This document shows, one piece after another, positions 15,615-24,808 of a stretch of DNA of 64,000 nt (position 1 is its first letter; each line of letters opens with the position of its first letter). The position numbers were made by a program, and so were the translations under genes. The notes under the pieces are model-generated. The model was not told the origin of the DNA, ran no database searches, and worked only from the letters and a program-made list of their open reading frames with translations. The stretch is taken from contig NZ_DFBS01000013.1 of assembly GCF_002366715.1 (NCBI RefSeq), forward strand, positions 1-64,000, in the 5' to 3' direction. This DNA comes from Halomonas sp. UBA3074 (GTDB lineage Bacteria > Pseudomonadota > Gammaproteobacteria > Pseudomonadales > Halomonadaceae).

Positions 15615-18503
15615 TTACCGAGCGGTTTGCTCTTCATGCACGTTGGGCAGTGGTGCGAGGCCCTCGCGATAATGGCTGACATCGCTCGGTTCATCGCTAG
15701 GGTTGAAGCGCACATCGAGCATGTGCTCCTGCAGCGATGGCCAAAGGGCCTTGATGTCATCAAGGCTGACGTCGAGGACTAATTCCGCCAACTGGTCACG
15801 GCGGTCAAAACGCACGTCTTCCAGGGCGGTTGCCTGCCAGTAACGATTGGCCATGCCAGATAAACTCGTATCGCGCTGGCGCAACTGATCGTGTACCGCT
15901 TGGCGATAGGGCGCTAACGCTTCATCGGTCAATGGCGCAAGACGCTGGCCTGCCTCATCCAGAAAGGTATCCATGCGCGCGGCGATGGTGTCGCTGTCGA
16001 CATCCGGTGATTGCACCACCAGCGCAATGCCCGGCGCTTCGAGAAGGGGTGAATAGCCCGCGTTAACGATATAGCCGAGCTGCTGTTCAGTGCGTAACTG
16101 CTGATAGAACGGCGTATCTAGCCACTGGGCAATCACGCTCGTCGTCGCTTGTTCTTCCAGGGTTTGATCGCGTGCTTGCAGATAGCGCAGCACCAACGAT
16201 TCCTCTCGCGAGCTATGCGGGTGTAGCACCGCGTGCGCTTCATCCGCTGCGAGGGGGGTTAGGTTGGGAATCTCATCGCGGGTTAGCCGTGGGCGCAACT
16301 GAGTGCGCATTAGCTGTGCCTGTTCGCGCGCCAGCGCTTCATCGAGGTTACCGACCGCCATGGCATCGACATAGAGATCCCCCAGAAAGCGTTGGCGAAA
16401 ATCCTCTAAATGATGACGGTCAAAGCGGTCGCTGGCGGCAAGCAGTTCAGCAGTCGACCACTGGGGCGTGAGCAAGGCTTCGCCCAGCGTTCGGCTGGCT
16501 TGGCCATATAGCGATGACTGAGGGGCGTTGCGCCATTCACGCTGCAGTTGGTAACGCACGCGCTCGAAAGCGCCGTCGGTGATCGCGGCACTTTTGAGTT
16601 GTTCAATGGCCTGTTCGATCAGGGACGTTTGCCCATCCCGCCAGCCGGAGAAGGAGAGCGTCATACCGCGGGAGTGCGGGTAGGCGCTAAAGGACTGGCC
16701 CGCCAGCCAAGCGGGGTAAAGTGATTCGTTCAAACTGTCGTTAAGCCAACTGGCCAATAAGCGTTTTAACACCGCCTCTTCGGCGGAATAGCTGGCGGTG
16801 GGGTTTTGTAGGCTGACGCGCCACTCGACGCTCGGCGTATTAAAGCGCGCATCTTGCATGTGCCAAGCGGTAAACGACGGCGTATCGACCAGCAGGCTGG
16901 GGTGGTCATCCTGCCCTTCGAGTAAGGTTAAATCACTGGCAATGAAGGGGTTGGGGCCGGGGAGTGCCAGGCCGCTTAACGCCTGCCCCGGTTGGTCAGG
17001 CGTCTGCTCTTTCCACTGCGTGTTAAACCACGGTGAAACGGTATCGCTCTCCACGTCAGGCCCAGAGTAAAAGCGCAGCATGTTATCGGCCGTTAGCGCA
17101 TCCAGGTAGGCTTGTTGACGCTCTGCATCAGGGCCATCCATGCGGTAAGCCGCGTATTGAACATCTTCTACCGGATAGAGCGAAAGGCTCATGGAGAGGC
17201 GAGTGGCTTCCTGCTGTGGCGCGCCGTGTTGCTGGAAGCGAAAGCCCTGCTCGTTGAGGTCTGCTTGCTCCTCGTAGCGCCACTCGGCGAGGCCGTCACT
17301 ACGCAGTTGATCGATGGCTGCCAACAGTGTGGCTTCAATGTCGTCTAAGCGTTCGGCGCCTGCGGGTGTCAGGCTGATGGAGATAGTGAATAGCGCTTCG
17401 TTACCGTCACCACGACCTATGCCGGCGGAAAGCCCATCGGCTAGCCCGGCATCGCGCAGCACGGCAAGCAGGCTGCCATCGCCTTCGTCACCAAGCAGAT
17501 GCGCAATCAGTTGTGTTGGTTTGCTGCGGTAGTCATCGGTAGGGTCAGGTACTGGGAAGTAAAAGCGCAGCTGACGACGATCTTGCAGCGATTGCCGCTC
17601 GATGTAGCGAGGAAGGGTGTCGGTATCGATCAGCGGCGCGTCAATGGTCGGCGCGCTTAGATCGCGGTCGGGAATAGCGGCAAAGCGTTCGGCGACCCAT
17701 GTTTCTAACTGATCCAGTGGCTGGGGAGCCACGATTGCCAAGTTCATTACGTTGGCATCGTAATGCTGGTGATAAAAATCAATCACTCGCTCACGCAGCG
17801 GCGTTTCGCCCTCTGGCGGGCTTGCGAGCGTTTCACGGCTACCCACGGCAAAGCCGGTGGTGGGGTTTTCAGGGTTTAAAAGCTGATTCAGCACATCGTT
17901 TTCACGCCGCGATTCGTCACGGATCCGCGCCATGTACTCCGAGTGAACGATGTTACGTTCGCTCTCCAGGTGGTCGGCATTAAACAGCGGCGAAAGGAAA
18001 AATTCGCTGAAGCGATCTAACGCCCCCGGCAGCGCCGATGGCTCAATATCAAAGAAGTAATTGGTATCCTGCTGGGCGGTAAAAGCGTTGTGTGAGCCGG
18101 CGTTGTTAGAGATATAGCGCTGGTAACCGTCGGACTCTGGATACGGCTCGGTGCCTAAAAACAGCATGTGCTCCAGAAAGTGAGCCAACCCCTGAAGGTC
18201 CTCAGGGTCTTGAGCGCTGCCCACGCGAACGTTCATGGACGCGGCGGCTTTATCTGCCTCAGGGTCGCTGACCAGTAGCACATTCAGGCCATTTTCAAGC
18301 GTCAATACACGGTAGTCGCGGCTGTCATAAGGGCTGGTGATCGGGGTGACGGTCTCTTTGACAGCGTCCACGGCGTCCGGATCGGCAGTGGCCTCATTGT
18401 CGTTGGCTAACGCGAGCGGCGCTACCCAGAGGCTTATGATGACACCGAACAGTGCACGCCGCGGCAGGTGATGCCAGTGCTTGAAACAAGGGGGTCGCAA
18501 CAT
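15615..18503 (-). CDS. ptrA: Periplasmic M16 zinc protease, pitrilysin-like
   Basis: A 962-residue insulinase-family metalloprotease. A signal peptide (start MLRPPCFKHWHHL, core LFGVIISLWVAPLALA) targets the periplasm. The inverted zinc motif HFLEH sits in GLAHFLEHMLFLGTEPYPES near residue 110, and the distal ligand lies in the ESERNIVHSEY segment near 190. Four homologous M16 domains are expected, with only the first catalytic. AGGAG lies 6 bases before the ATG at 18503; an upstream in-frame start at 18557 would lie inside the preceding gene. It degrades small peptides in known homologues. The gene begins at the last base of the SRAP gene, consistent with coupling. Confidence 0.88.
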   Translation of the reverse strand: MLRPPCFKHWHHLPRRALFGVIISLWVAPLALANDNEATADPDAVDAVKETVTPITSPYDSRDYRVLTLENGLNVLLVSDPEADKAAASMNVRVGSAQDPEDLQGLAHFLEHMLFLGTEPYPESDGYQRYISNNAGSHNAFTAQQDTNYFFDIEPSALPGALDRFSEFFLSPLFNADHLESERNIVHSEYMARIRDESRRENDVLNQLLNPENPTTGFAVGSRETLASPPEGETPLRERVIDFYHQHYDANVMNLAIVAPQPLDQLETWVAERFAAIPDRDLSAPTIDAPLIDTDTLPRYIERQSLQDRRQLRFYFPVPDPTDDYRSKPTQLIAHLLGDEGDGSLLAVLRDAGLADGLSAGIGRGDGNEALFTISISLTPAGAERLDDIEATLLAAIDQLRSDGLAEWRYEEQADLNEQGFRFQQHGAPQQEATRLSMSLSLYPVEDVQYAAYRMDGPDAERQQAYLDALTADNMLRFYSGPDVESDTVSPWFNTQWKEQTPDQPGQALSGLALPGPNPFIASDLTLLEGQDDHPSLLVDTPSFTAWHMQDARFNTPSVEWRVSLQNPTASYSAEEAVLKRLLASWLNDSLNESLYPAWLAGQSFSAYPHSRGMTLSFSGWRDGQTSLIEQAIEQLKSAAITDGAFERVRYQLQREWRNAPQSSLYGQASRTLGEALLTPQWSTAELLAASDRFDRHHLEDFRQRFLGDLYVDAMAVGNLDEALAREQAQLMRTQLRPRLTRDEIPNLTPLAADEAHAVLHPHSSREESLVLRYLQARDQTLEEQATTSVIAQWLDTPFYQQLRTEQQLGYIVNAGYSPLLEAPGIALVVQSPDVDSDTIAARMDTFLDEAGQRLAPLTDEALAPYRQAVHDQLRQRDTSLSGMANRYWQATALEDVRFDRRDQLAELVLDVSLDDIKALWPSLQEHMLDVRFNPSDEPSDVSHYREGLAPLPNVHEEQTAR

Positions 18504-19189
18504 TACAGCTCCTGAGACACAGCCCAGCGCAGCATCGACCCGGTAGGATGGGCACAAGCCGATGACTGATAGGCGGGATTATTGACATGTTTAGATACCG
18601 GAAAAGCGCCCAACAGTTCCAAAGGGGCGGGCGTTAATAGCGAATTAAGCGTGTCGGTATCGGTATCGGGGTTGAGCCAGGTGGATAACGCATGGCTGGG
18701 AATGACGGCGGGAAGGCGATCCGTGAGCGGCGAGAGCAGAATATTAGCGGGTACGGTAATCAAGGCAGCGGAATCGGTGAACGCCGTTAAGGTGGTGTGA
18801 TAACGGCACCACAACGCGCCCAGCAGTAACGGCGCCCGGGATACCTGCGTCACTAGATAAGGCTGTTTACTGCGTGGCTGTGTTTTCCATACATAGAAAC
18901 CGCTCACGGGAATAACGCACCGGCGTGCGCCGAATGCATCGCGAAACATCGCTCTTGATGCCAGGGTTTCAGAGCGGGCGCAGTGGGGGGCGTGATCCAG
19001 TACTTCCAGCCAAGGCGGTGTCAGCCCCCAGAAAACCGACGAGAGCCGATACTCGCCCTGTTCAAGGCGAATCGCCGAAATAGGGCGCCGGGGCGCTAAA
19101 TTAGCGGACTCAATCAATGGGTCCTGGCGATCAAGCGTTGGCAATAAACGGGTGAGCGGTAAATTTTGCACATGCAATCGACCCGTCAT
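18503..19189 (-). CDS. SRAP/HMCES-fold protein lacking the catalytic residues
   Basis: A 228-residue protein with the overall SRAP (YedK/HMCES) pattern: NLAP near 30, VFWGLTPPW near 52-60, ARSETLASRAMFRDAF at 71-86, CVIPVSGFYVWK, LSPLTDRLPAVI and FPVSKHVNN. Active SRAP proteins cap abasic sites through Cys2, assisted by Asn75, Glu105 and His160 (E. coli YedK numbering). Here those places are Thr2, Cys70, Val100 and Thr156, so all four are changed. AGGAG precedes ATG at 19189, and translation from there gives MTGRLHV instead of the invariant MCGR. The frame is intact, so it is likely a pseudoenzyme with DNA-binding or other function. Confidence 0.8.
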   Translation of the reverse strand: MTGRLHVQNLPLTRLLPTLDRQDPLIESANLAPRRPISAIRLEQGEYRLSSVFWGLTPPWLEVLDHAPHCARSETLASRAMFRDAFGARRCVIPVSGFYVWKTQPRSKQPYLVTQVSRAPLLLGALWCRYHTTLTAFTDSAALITVPANILLSPLTDRLPAVIPSHALSTWLNPDTDTDTLNSLLTPAPLELLGAFPVSKHVNNPAYQSSACAHPTGSMLRWAVSQEL

Positions 19190-19380
19190 GCCTGTCTCCT
19201 TAAGCAAAATCGTCGTGGAAGTGGCCCTGGACGCGAGGGACTTCGCGCAATAAAGCACGAAATGTAGTGTTTTAGTGTCGAAAACAGTGTTCGATGTAAG
19301 GTATCCTATATTACCCCTTGCTCCCGCTAAAGTGCAGTGAGGCATTCCTCCTCGTTTGCCGTTGACCTTAAGAGATCGCC

Positions 19381-19995
19381 ATGGCCCGTCCTAGACAGCA
19401 TGCGCCCGATGCCCTCCATTCTCAGGTCATGCACGCTTGTGATGAATGGTTGGCTGAGCAGCCAGTCCATGGTCTTTCACTACGTGCCCTGGCCAGGGAA
19501 GTTGGCTGCGCCCCCAGTACGCTACTTAAACTCTATGGCAGCTTCAATAACTTATTGCAGCACGTCAATGTGGAAACGCTGGCGCGCTTGCAGCACACCA
19601 TTACCAGCCTGGTGGATGATGATCCTGAGCCGTGGCTGCGTTCGTTAGCCCGTGCCTATTGGCTTTTCGCTGAGCAGGACTGCTACCGCTGGCAGTTGCT
19701 TTTCGATTATCCGTTGGCAAAAGAGGGCGAGCTGGATCAGCGCCAGAGTGACTTGATTGAAGCGCTGTTTACGCAGGTGGAAGCATCGCTCAAATCTTAT
19801 CAGCCTGCCTTGGATGACCTGGAGGCGCGTCGTTTGGGACGTACGCTGTGGGGTAGCGTACACGGACTCGTTCAGCTTGGCCTTAATGAGCGCTTGGGCT
19901 ACTGGCAGGGCCAGCAGTTGAAAGTGGACGAACTGCTGGATCAGCTGATGAGTACCATTCTGGCTGGCTTACGCCACCGTGAGACGGCAACGTGA
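19381..19995 (+). CDS. TetR-family regulator
   Basis: A 204-residue regulator. The N-terminal TetR helix-turn-helix lies at about residues 10-55 (GLSLRALAREVGCAPSTLLKLYGS), and the C-terminal ligand/dimer domain resembles the WHG type (RTLWGSVHGLVQLG near 160). Its last codons overlap the start of a lysophospholipid acyltransferase gene (GTGA), so the pair is one unit and the likely theme is lipid metabolism. It diverges from the SRAP gene. The ligand is unknown. Confidence 0.82.
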   Translation: MARPRQHAPDALHSQVMHACDEWLAEQPVHGLSLRALAREVGCAPSTLLKLYGSFNNLLQHVNVETLARLQHTITSLVDDDPEPWLRSLARAYWLFAEQDCYRWQLLFDYPLAKEGELDQRQSDLIEALFTQVEASLKSYQPALDDLEARRLGRTLWGSVHGLVQLGLNERLGYWQGQQLKVDELLDQLMSTILAGLRHRETAT

Positions 19996-20657
19996 GGCGG
20001 TGGGTGAATGCGACTCGCCAAGTGCTGCGCTGGCTGATTTTTATCTCCATGCGCCTTTGCTATCGGCTGCAGGTGCATGGGCGTCAGCATATCCCTGCGC
20101 ACGGTGCCGCGCTGGTAGTGTGTAATCACGTAAGCTTTATGGATGCCCTGGTGCTCGGCGGCGCTAGCCCCCGGCCATTACGCTTTGTCATGGATCAGCC
20201 GATTTTTGACTCCCCCTGGCTCAAGTGGTGGTTCCAGCTGGTGGGCGCTATTCCCATTGAGTCTGAGCGGCGCAGCCCTGGCGCGCTTAGGCGCGCCCTG
20301 GATGACGTTAGCACTGCGCTTCGCCAGGGGCAGGTCGTGATGGTCTTTCCCGAAGGCCGGCTGACCCCCGATGGTGAGATTCACGCTTTTCGCCGTGGCT
20401 TGGAGACAATCCTGGCGCGGGACGATGTGCCGGTCATTCCAGCTGGGTTGGCGGGCCTATGGGGCTCCTGGACGTCCCACCATGGTGGTAAGGCGCTAAA
20501 GAAGTATCCCAAGCGGTTTCGGGCGCCGGTGAGCTTGCACTTTGGGCCACCGCTCAATCGCTTGGATGCCGACGATATGGCGCTGCGGCGTTTTCTGGAA
20601 GCCCGAGTGAGGGCGTTAAAAGCAGCGGCTGATCAGGATCTGGCCAGCCGCCGTTAA
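19992..20657 (+). CDS. PlsC-type 1-acyl-glycerol-3-phosphate acyltransferase
   Basis: A 221-residue membrane-associated acyltransferase. The catalytic HX4D is in VVCNHVSFMDALV near residue 43, and the substrate-binding VFPEGRLTPDG lies near 117. One N-terminal hydrophobic segment is present. The start is GTG at 19992, overlapping the stop of the TetR gene, which supports joint expression. It probably acylates lysophosphatidate or another lysolipid; the exact substrate is not predictable by eye. Confidence 0.85.
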   Translation: MRRWVNATRQVLRWLIFISMRLCYRLQVHGRQHIPAHGAALVVCNHVSFMDALVLGGASPRPLRFVMDQPIFDSPWLKWWFQLVGAIPIESERRSPGALRRALDDVSTALRQGQVVMVFPEGRLTPDGEIHAFRRGLETILARDDVPVIPAGLAGLWGSWTSHHGGKALKKYPKRFRAPVSLHFGPPLNRLDADDMALRRFLEARVRALKAAADQDLASRR

Positions 20658-20703
20658 GCTGTTTGAGCTCTCTCTTAACTCAATCCTTCGTCTTTATCGC
20701 CGC

Positions 20704-21978
20704 CTAGCGGCGTGGTGCTCGCAGCTTTTGCCAGCAGCGCGCCGAGGTAATGAGATTATCGCGAATCTCTAAAATCTCCATACGCATGTTATCGATCTGA
20801 AGGCACGCAGGGCCTTCCGGAAAGGCCTCAAGATGCTCAAGGATGAGCCCGTTGAGCGTTTTGGGGCCATCCGTGGGCAATTGCCAGCCGAGCATCTTGT
20901 TAATCTCCCGGATGTTCGCGGTGCCTTCGATCACATGGCTGCCATCGTCCTGCTGGTGGATCTCTTCATCTTCAGAGACATCAGTGGTGAACTCGCCAAC
21001 GATCTCTTCCAGAATATCCTCCAGCGTGACCAAGCCCTCAACATCGCCATACTCATCCACGACGATGCCAATGCGCCGTTTCTGCTTTTGAAAATTGAGC
21101 AGTTGGGTATGCAGCGGTGTCGACTCGGGAATGAAATAAGGCTCACGGGCCTCTTGAACGATTGATGCCTTGGTGACTTCATCCCGGGACAGAAAGCGAG
21201 CCGCGTTGCGCAAATGCAGCATGCCAATAATATTGTTGATGTCGCCTTTGTAGACAGGTAGGCGGGTGTGCTGGCTGGTGCGAATCTGGGTCAGGATATC
21301 TTCAAGCGAATCATCCAGATCAATGCCCAGTACCTCGTGGCGGGGCACCATGATGTCGTTCACGGTCACGTTCTCAAGGTCAAGAATCGACAGCAGCATG
21401 GCGCGGTGACGGTAAGGGATCAGCGTGCCCGCTTCGTGAACCACCGTACGCAGTTCATCGCGGGTGAGGCTATCACCGCCGTTATCCACGCTTTTAACGC
21501 CCACCAATCTGAGCAGGCCGTTAGACATCACGTTGACTAACCATACCAGCGGGTAGAGTAGTTTCAGCAGTGGCTCTAGCGCGTAAGAGGTGGGGTAGGC
21601 GATCCGCTCTGGCTTGATGGCTGCATATGTCTTCGGCGTAACTTCAGCGAAAATCAGAATGGTAATGGTCAATAGGGCGGTAGAGATCGCAGGCCCTGAT
21701 ACGTCACCAAAAAAGTGAATCGCAATAATGGTAGCAATGGAGGCCGCCAAGTTATTGACGAAATTGTTGCCGATCAGGATGACGCCAATCAGGCGGTCTG
21801 GGCGAGTGAGCAGGCGCATGACCCGTTTGGCTCTGCGATCCCCGCTGTTGGCCTGATGGCTCAAGCGGTAGCGGTTGATCGACATCATGCCGGTTTCAGA
21901 ACTGGAGAAGAACGCAGAAAGCAGTATTAGTAAGGCTAGCAGGCCGAACAGTAACCCCAGGGGGAAGTCGTCGCTCAA
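20704..21978 (-). CDS. CNNM/CorC-family transporter (YfjD/CorB-like)
   Basis: A 424-residue membrane protein. The DUF21/CNNM domain has about four membrane segments (residues 1-180, including SAFFSSSETGMMSINRYR and FAEVTPKTYAA). A CBS-domain pair follows (NDIMVPRHEVLGID near 210; RRIGIVVDEYGDVEGLVTLE near 300), then a CorC/HlyC C-terminal domain. The family is linked to magnesium or sodium-coupled divalent-cation transport. The start is TTG at 21978 with AAGGA upstream. It lies downstream of ypjD on the same strand and divergent from ffh, matching the ypjD-yfjD-ffh order of enterobacteria. Confidence 0.87.
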   Translation of the reverse strand: MSDDFPLGLLFGLLALLILLSAFFSSSETGMMSINRYRLSHQANSGDRRAKRVMRLLTRPDRLIGVILIGNNFVNNLAASIATIIAIHFFGDVSGPAISTALLTITILIFAEVTPKTYAAIKPERIAYPTSYALEPLLKLLYPLVWLVNVMSNGLLRLVGVKSVDNGGDSLTRDELRTVVHEAGTLIPYRHRAMLLSILDLENVTVNDIMVPRHEVLGIDLDDSLEDILTQIRTSQHTRLPVYKGDINNIIGMLHLRNAARFLSRDEVTKASIVQEAREPYFIPESTPLHTQLLNFQKQKRRIGIVVDEYGDVEGLVTLEDILEEIVGEFTTDVSEDEEIHQQDDGSHVIEGTANIREINKMLGWQLPTDGPKTLNGLILEHLEAFPEGPACLQIDNMRMEILEIRDNLITSARCWQKLRAPRR

Positions 21979-22082
21979 GTCGAAAAGTCCTTTATGGCGT
22001 ATTAAGCTCGATTTGTAGAAGGTCGCGTGTGGTGTGTCAAGACAACCAAAGGCGTGGTTTGCGCTCTTGAGCGGTTACGCTG

Positions 22083-22880
22083 CTATCGGTTGAGTAAGAT
22101 TTCGAGTACAAACTTACTGCCAAAGTAGGCCAGCACGAGCAGGCCACAGCCGCCGAGTGTCCAGCGAACGGCGCGCATACCGCGCCAACCAAAGCGATAA
22201 CGGCCAATCAGCAGGGTGGTGAAAATCACCCACGCCAGTAACGAGAGCACGGTTTTGTGCGCCAAATGCTGGGCAAAAAAGTTGTCCAGAAAAATAAGCC
22301 CGCTCGCAATGGAGAGGGTCAACAGAATAATGCCCGCCCAGACTAACTCGAAGAGTACTCGCTCCATGGTCGTCAGCGGGGGGAGCGACTGAACGATGCC
22401 TCGGATGTGATGATGGCGCAGCGCTTGGTTCTGTAGGCCAACAAGTACGGCTTGAACGGCGGCAATCGCCAACACCGCAAAGGCCAGTGCTGAACTTATC
22501 GCATGCAGTAAAATGCCCGGTGTAAGACCGGTATGGCCGCCCTGGTTAGGTAGCCAGGTGGCAGCGAGTAGTGCAATGCCCGCCAGCGGGAAGAGTGCAA
22601 TACCGGCGTTCAGTACCGGCTTAAAAAGGCTGGCAACCAGCACGACGTTGACAGCGACCGCCATCAGTAAGGTGGCGCTAGTGGTAAAGCCGGGCAGTAG
22701 CCCCGGGGTTTGGCCGACTAACTTGACCACGACGGGAATGTGCAGTAACAAACCCAACACGGCGAGCAGGCGTACCATCCCCTGGCGGGGCGGTACACGC
22801 CGGAACAACGTCATGCCCTGCCAAATAGCAGCGGCAACATAAAGAACAAAAGCAATCGTGGCGAAAGGGAGCGCCTGCAT
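22083..22880 (-). CDS. ypjD: CcsA-like inner-membrane protein YpjD
   Basis: A 265-residue protein with about eight membrane helices and the cytochrome-c-assembly (CcmC/CcsA) fold. It contains HTGLTPGILLHAISSALAFA near 136 and HLAHKTVLSLLAW near 210, whose histidines match haem-handling positions in the family. The tryptophan-rich haem motif of true CcmC is not evident, so an actual role in cytochrome assembly is uncertain. It is divergent from ffh and upstream of the CorB-like gene. Confidence 0.8.
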   Translation of the reverse strand: MQALPFATIAFVLYVAAAIWQGMTLFRRVPPRQGMVRLLAVLGLLLHIPVVVKLVGQTPGLLPGFTTSATLLMAVAVNVVLVASLFKPVLNAGIALFPLAGIALLAATWLPNQGGHTGLTPGILLHAISSALAFAVLAIAAVQAVLVGLQNQALRHHHIRGIVQSLPPLTTMERVLFELVWAGIILLTLSIASGLIFLDNFFAQHLAHKTVLSLLAWVIFTTLLIGRYRFGWRGMRAVRWTLGGCGLLVLAYFGSKFVLEILLNR

Positions 22881-23124
22881 GATGCTATCCGTGCGCCTTG
22901 CAGCGCGTTTCAGTGAACAGATAAATAAACTAAGCGTAATTACGACTAAATATCACGCCACTACTATAACGAATCCAAGCGGCGTCGCACAGCAGGGCAA
23001 ACCCAGTAAAATAGCGAGGGCGCTGAATACCCCCCATGGAGACTCAAGGCGTGAGCGCGTATAATCGCCCCAAATCAGTCCATGGCGTGCGCGCCGACGG
23101 CAGTGACGGAGGCAGAGAGGCCCC

Positions 23125-24552
23125 ATGTTTCAGAATCTAAGCGAGCGTCTTTCCCAGACGCTAAAGTCGATTAAAGGTCAGGCTCGCCTGACCGACGACA
23201 ACATTAAAGATACCCTGCGCGAAGTACGCCGCGCACTGCTTGAGGCCGACGTTGCATTGCCGGTCATCAAGGAATTCATTGAACGCGTGCGCGAGCGGGC
23301 GGTTGGGCAGGAAGTCTCCAAAAGCCTGTCGCCGGGTCAGCAGTTCGTCAAAATCGTCCAGCAGGAGCTGGAAGCGATTATGGGCGAAGCCAACGATGGC
23401 TTTGTGCTTAAAGGCTCCCCCGCCGTTGTATTGATGGCTGGCCTGCAAGGGGCGGGTAAAACCACTTCTGTGGCTAAACTGGCCCGCTATTTGCGCGAGC
23501 GTGAGAAGAAGAAAGTATTGGTGGTGTCTGCCGACGTTTATCGCCCGGCAGCCATCGACCAGCTCGAAACCCTGGCCAAAGAGGTCGAGGTGGATTTCTT
23601 CCCCTCCCGCTCTGACCAGCAGCCGGTCGCGATTGCTCAAGCAGCTATCAAACACGCCAAAATCCAGTTCCACGATGTGGTGCTGATCGATACCGCCGGT
23701 CGTTTGGCGATCGATGAAGCCATGATGGCTGAGATTCAGGCGCTGCATAAAGCCGTCTCGCCTCAGGAAACGCTGTTTGTCGTCGACGCCATGACCGGCC
23801 AAGATGCCGCCAATACCGCCAAGGCGTTTAGCGAAGCATTGCCACTGACCGGGGTGATTCTGACCAAGGCCGACGGTGATGCCCGCGGCGGTGCGGCGCT
23901 GTCAGTACGTCATATTACCGGCAAGCCCATCAAGTTCATGGGTGTCGGCGAAAAAGTCGACGCCCTAGAGCCTTTCCACCCAGACCGGGTTGCCTCGCGC
24001 ATCCTGGGTATGGGCGACATGCTGTCGCTGATCGAAGAAGCCGAGCGCACGGTCGACAAATCCAAAGCCGAACAGCTGGCCAAAAAGGTCAAGAAAGGCG
24101 ATGGCTTTGATCTGGAAGATTTTCGCGATCAGCTTCAGCAGCTCAAGAAAATGGGGGGCATGGGGGGCTTGCTTGGCAAGCTGCCCGGTATGGGTCAGAT
24201 GGCTGAAATGGCCCAAGGCCCAGGCCCTGAGAAAGAGCTCGGCAAATTAGAAGCGCTGATTAACTCCATGACGCCCAAAGAGCGCCGCAAGCCCGACATC
24301 ATCAACGGCTCGCGCAAACGCCGCATTGCTTCGGGGGCAGGTCTGCAGGTGCCAGATCTTAATCGTCTGCTCAAGCAGCACAAACAGATGCAGAAGATGA
24401 TGAAGAAAGCTGGCCAGAAGGGCGGCATGCAGAAAATGATGCGCGGTATGTCCGGCATGATGGGGGGCGGTGGCCCCGGCGGTCCAGGTGGAATGGGCGG
24501 CCCCGGTGGCATGGGCGGGATGGGTGGTCCAGGCGGATTGCCCCGGCGCTAA
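23125..24552 (+). CDS. ffh: Signal recognition particle GTPase Ffh
   Basis: A 475-residue SRP54 protein that binds 4.5S RNA and signal peptides, then docks with FtsY. The N-domain comes first, then the GTPase with G1 GLQGAGKTT near residue 107, DTAGRL near 190, TKADGD near 248 and GVGEKVDALEPF near 272. The M-domain spans about 300-435 (Met-rich KQMQKMMKKAGQ). The tail beyond about 440 is almost pure Gly/Pro/Met (GGPGGMGGPGGMGGM), longer than in E. coli (453 residues). It precedes the rpsP operon by 256 bases. Confidence 0.97.
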   Translation: MFQNLSERLSQTLKSIKGQARLTDDNIKDTLREVRRALLEADVALPVIKEFIERVRERAVGQEVSKSLSPGQQFVKIVQQELEAIMGEANDGFVLKGSPAVVLMAGLQGAGKTTSVAKLARYLREREKKKVLVVSADVYRPAAIDQLETLAKEVEVDFFPSRSDQQPVAIAQAAIKHAKIQFHDVVLIDTAGRLAIDEAMMAEIQALHKAVSPQETLFVVDAMTGQDAANTAKAFSEALPLTGVILTKADGDARGGAALSVRHITGKPIKFMGVGEKVDALEPFHPDRVASRILGMGDMLSLIEEAERTVDKSKAEQLAKKVKKGDGFDLEDFRDQLQQLKKMGGMGGLLGKLPGMGQMAEMAQGPGPEKELGKLEALINSMTPKERRKPDIINGSRKRRIASGAGLQVPDLNRLLKQHKQMQKMMKKAGQKGGMQKMMRGMSGMMGGGGPGGPGGMGGPGGMGGMGGPGGLPRR

Positions 24553-24741
24553 TCACTGATAGTAACGTGCGGATGCGCTCGGTGAGGTTGACGGCCTATT
24601 AGTTTTCTGGCTGTCAGGCTTTCCAAGCCGAGCGCATTTGCGTAGAATGCGGCCTCTTCATGCGTGGGTGTTGCGTAAAAGCGCGTTAATCGCGGTGGCA
24701 GCGCCTATTCAATGAAGGCCTTTATAAGCATGTAGCACGAC

Positions 24742-24778
24742 GAGTGTTTTGCTAGCGGTTAGCGCTAATAACACACTC
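24742..24778 (+). promoter_or_regulatory. Strong hairpin in the rpsP leader
   Basis: A near-complete inverted repeat begins GAGTGTTTTGCTAGCG and returns as GCGCTAATAACACACTC. About 13 Watson-Crick pairs and one G-U are broken by two mismatches, around a loop of about 5 bases. It lies 30 bases before rpsP and has no T-run, so it is not a standard terminator. It could be a leader element or an RNA-processing site. Confidence 0.45.
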
Positions 24779-24808
24779 TCGTAACCTCAACCGAAGGATA
24801 GTTATCGT

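Noticed and set aside
19268..19286. TGTTTT-N7-AAAACA inverted repeat between the SRAP and TetR genes
   Set aside because: It could be a TetR operator, but six-base A/T arms are easily found by chance in an intergenic stretch.
24195..24556. Pro-rich minus-strand frames opposite the 3' end of ffh
   Set aside because: They arise from the Gly-rich tail of Ffh read backwards.
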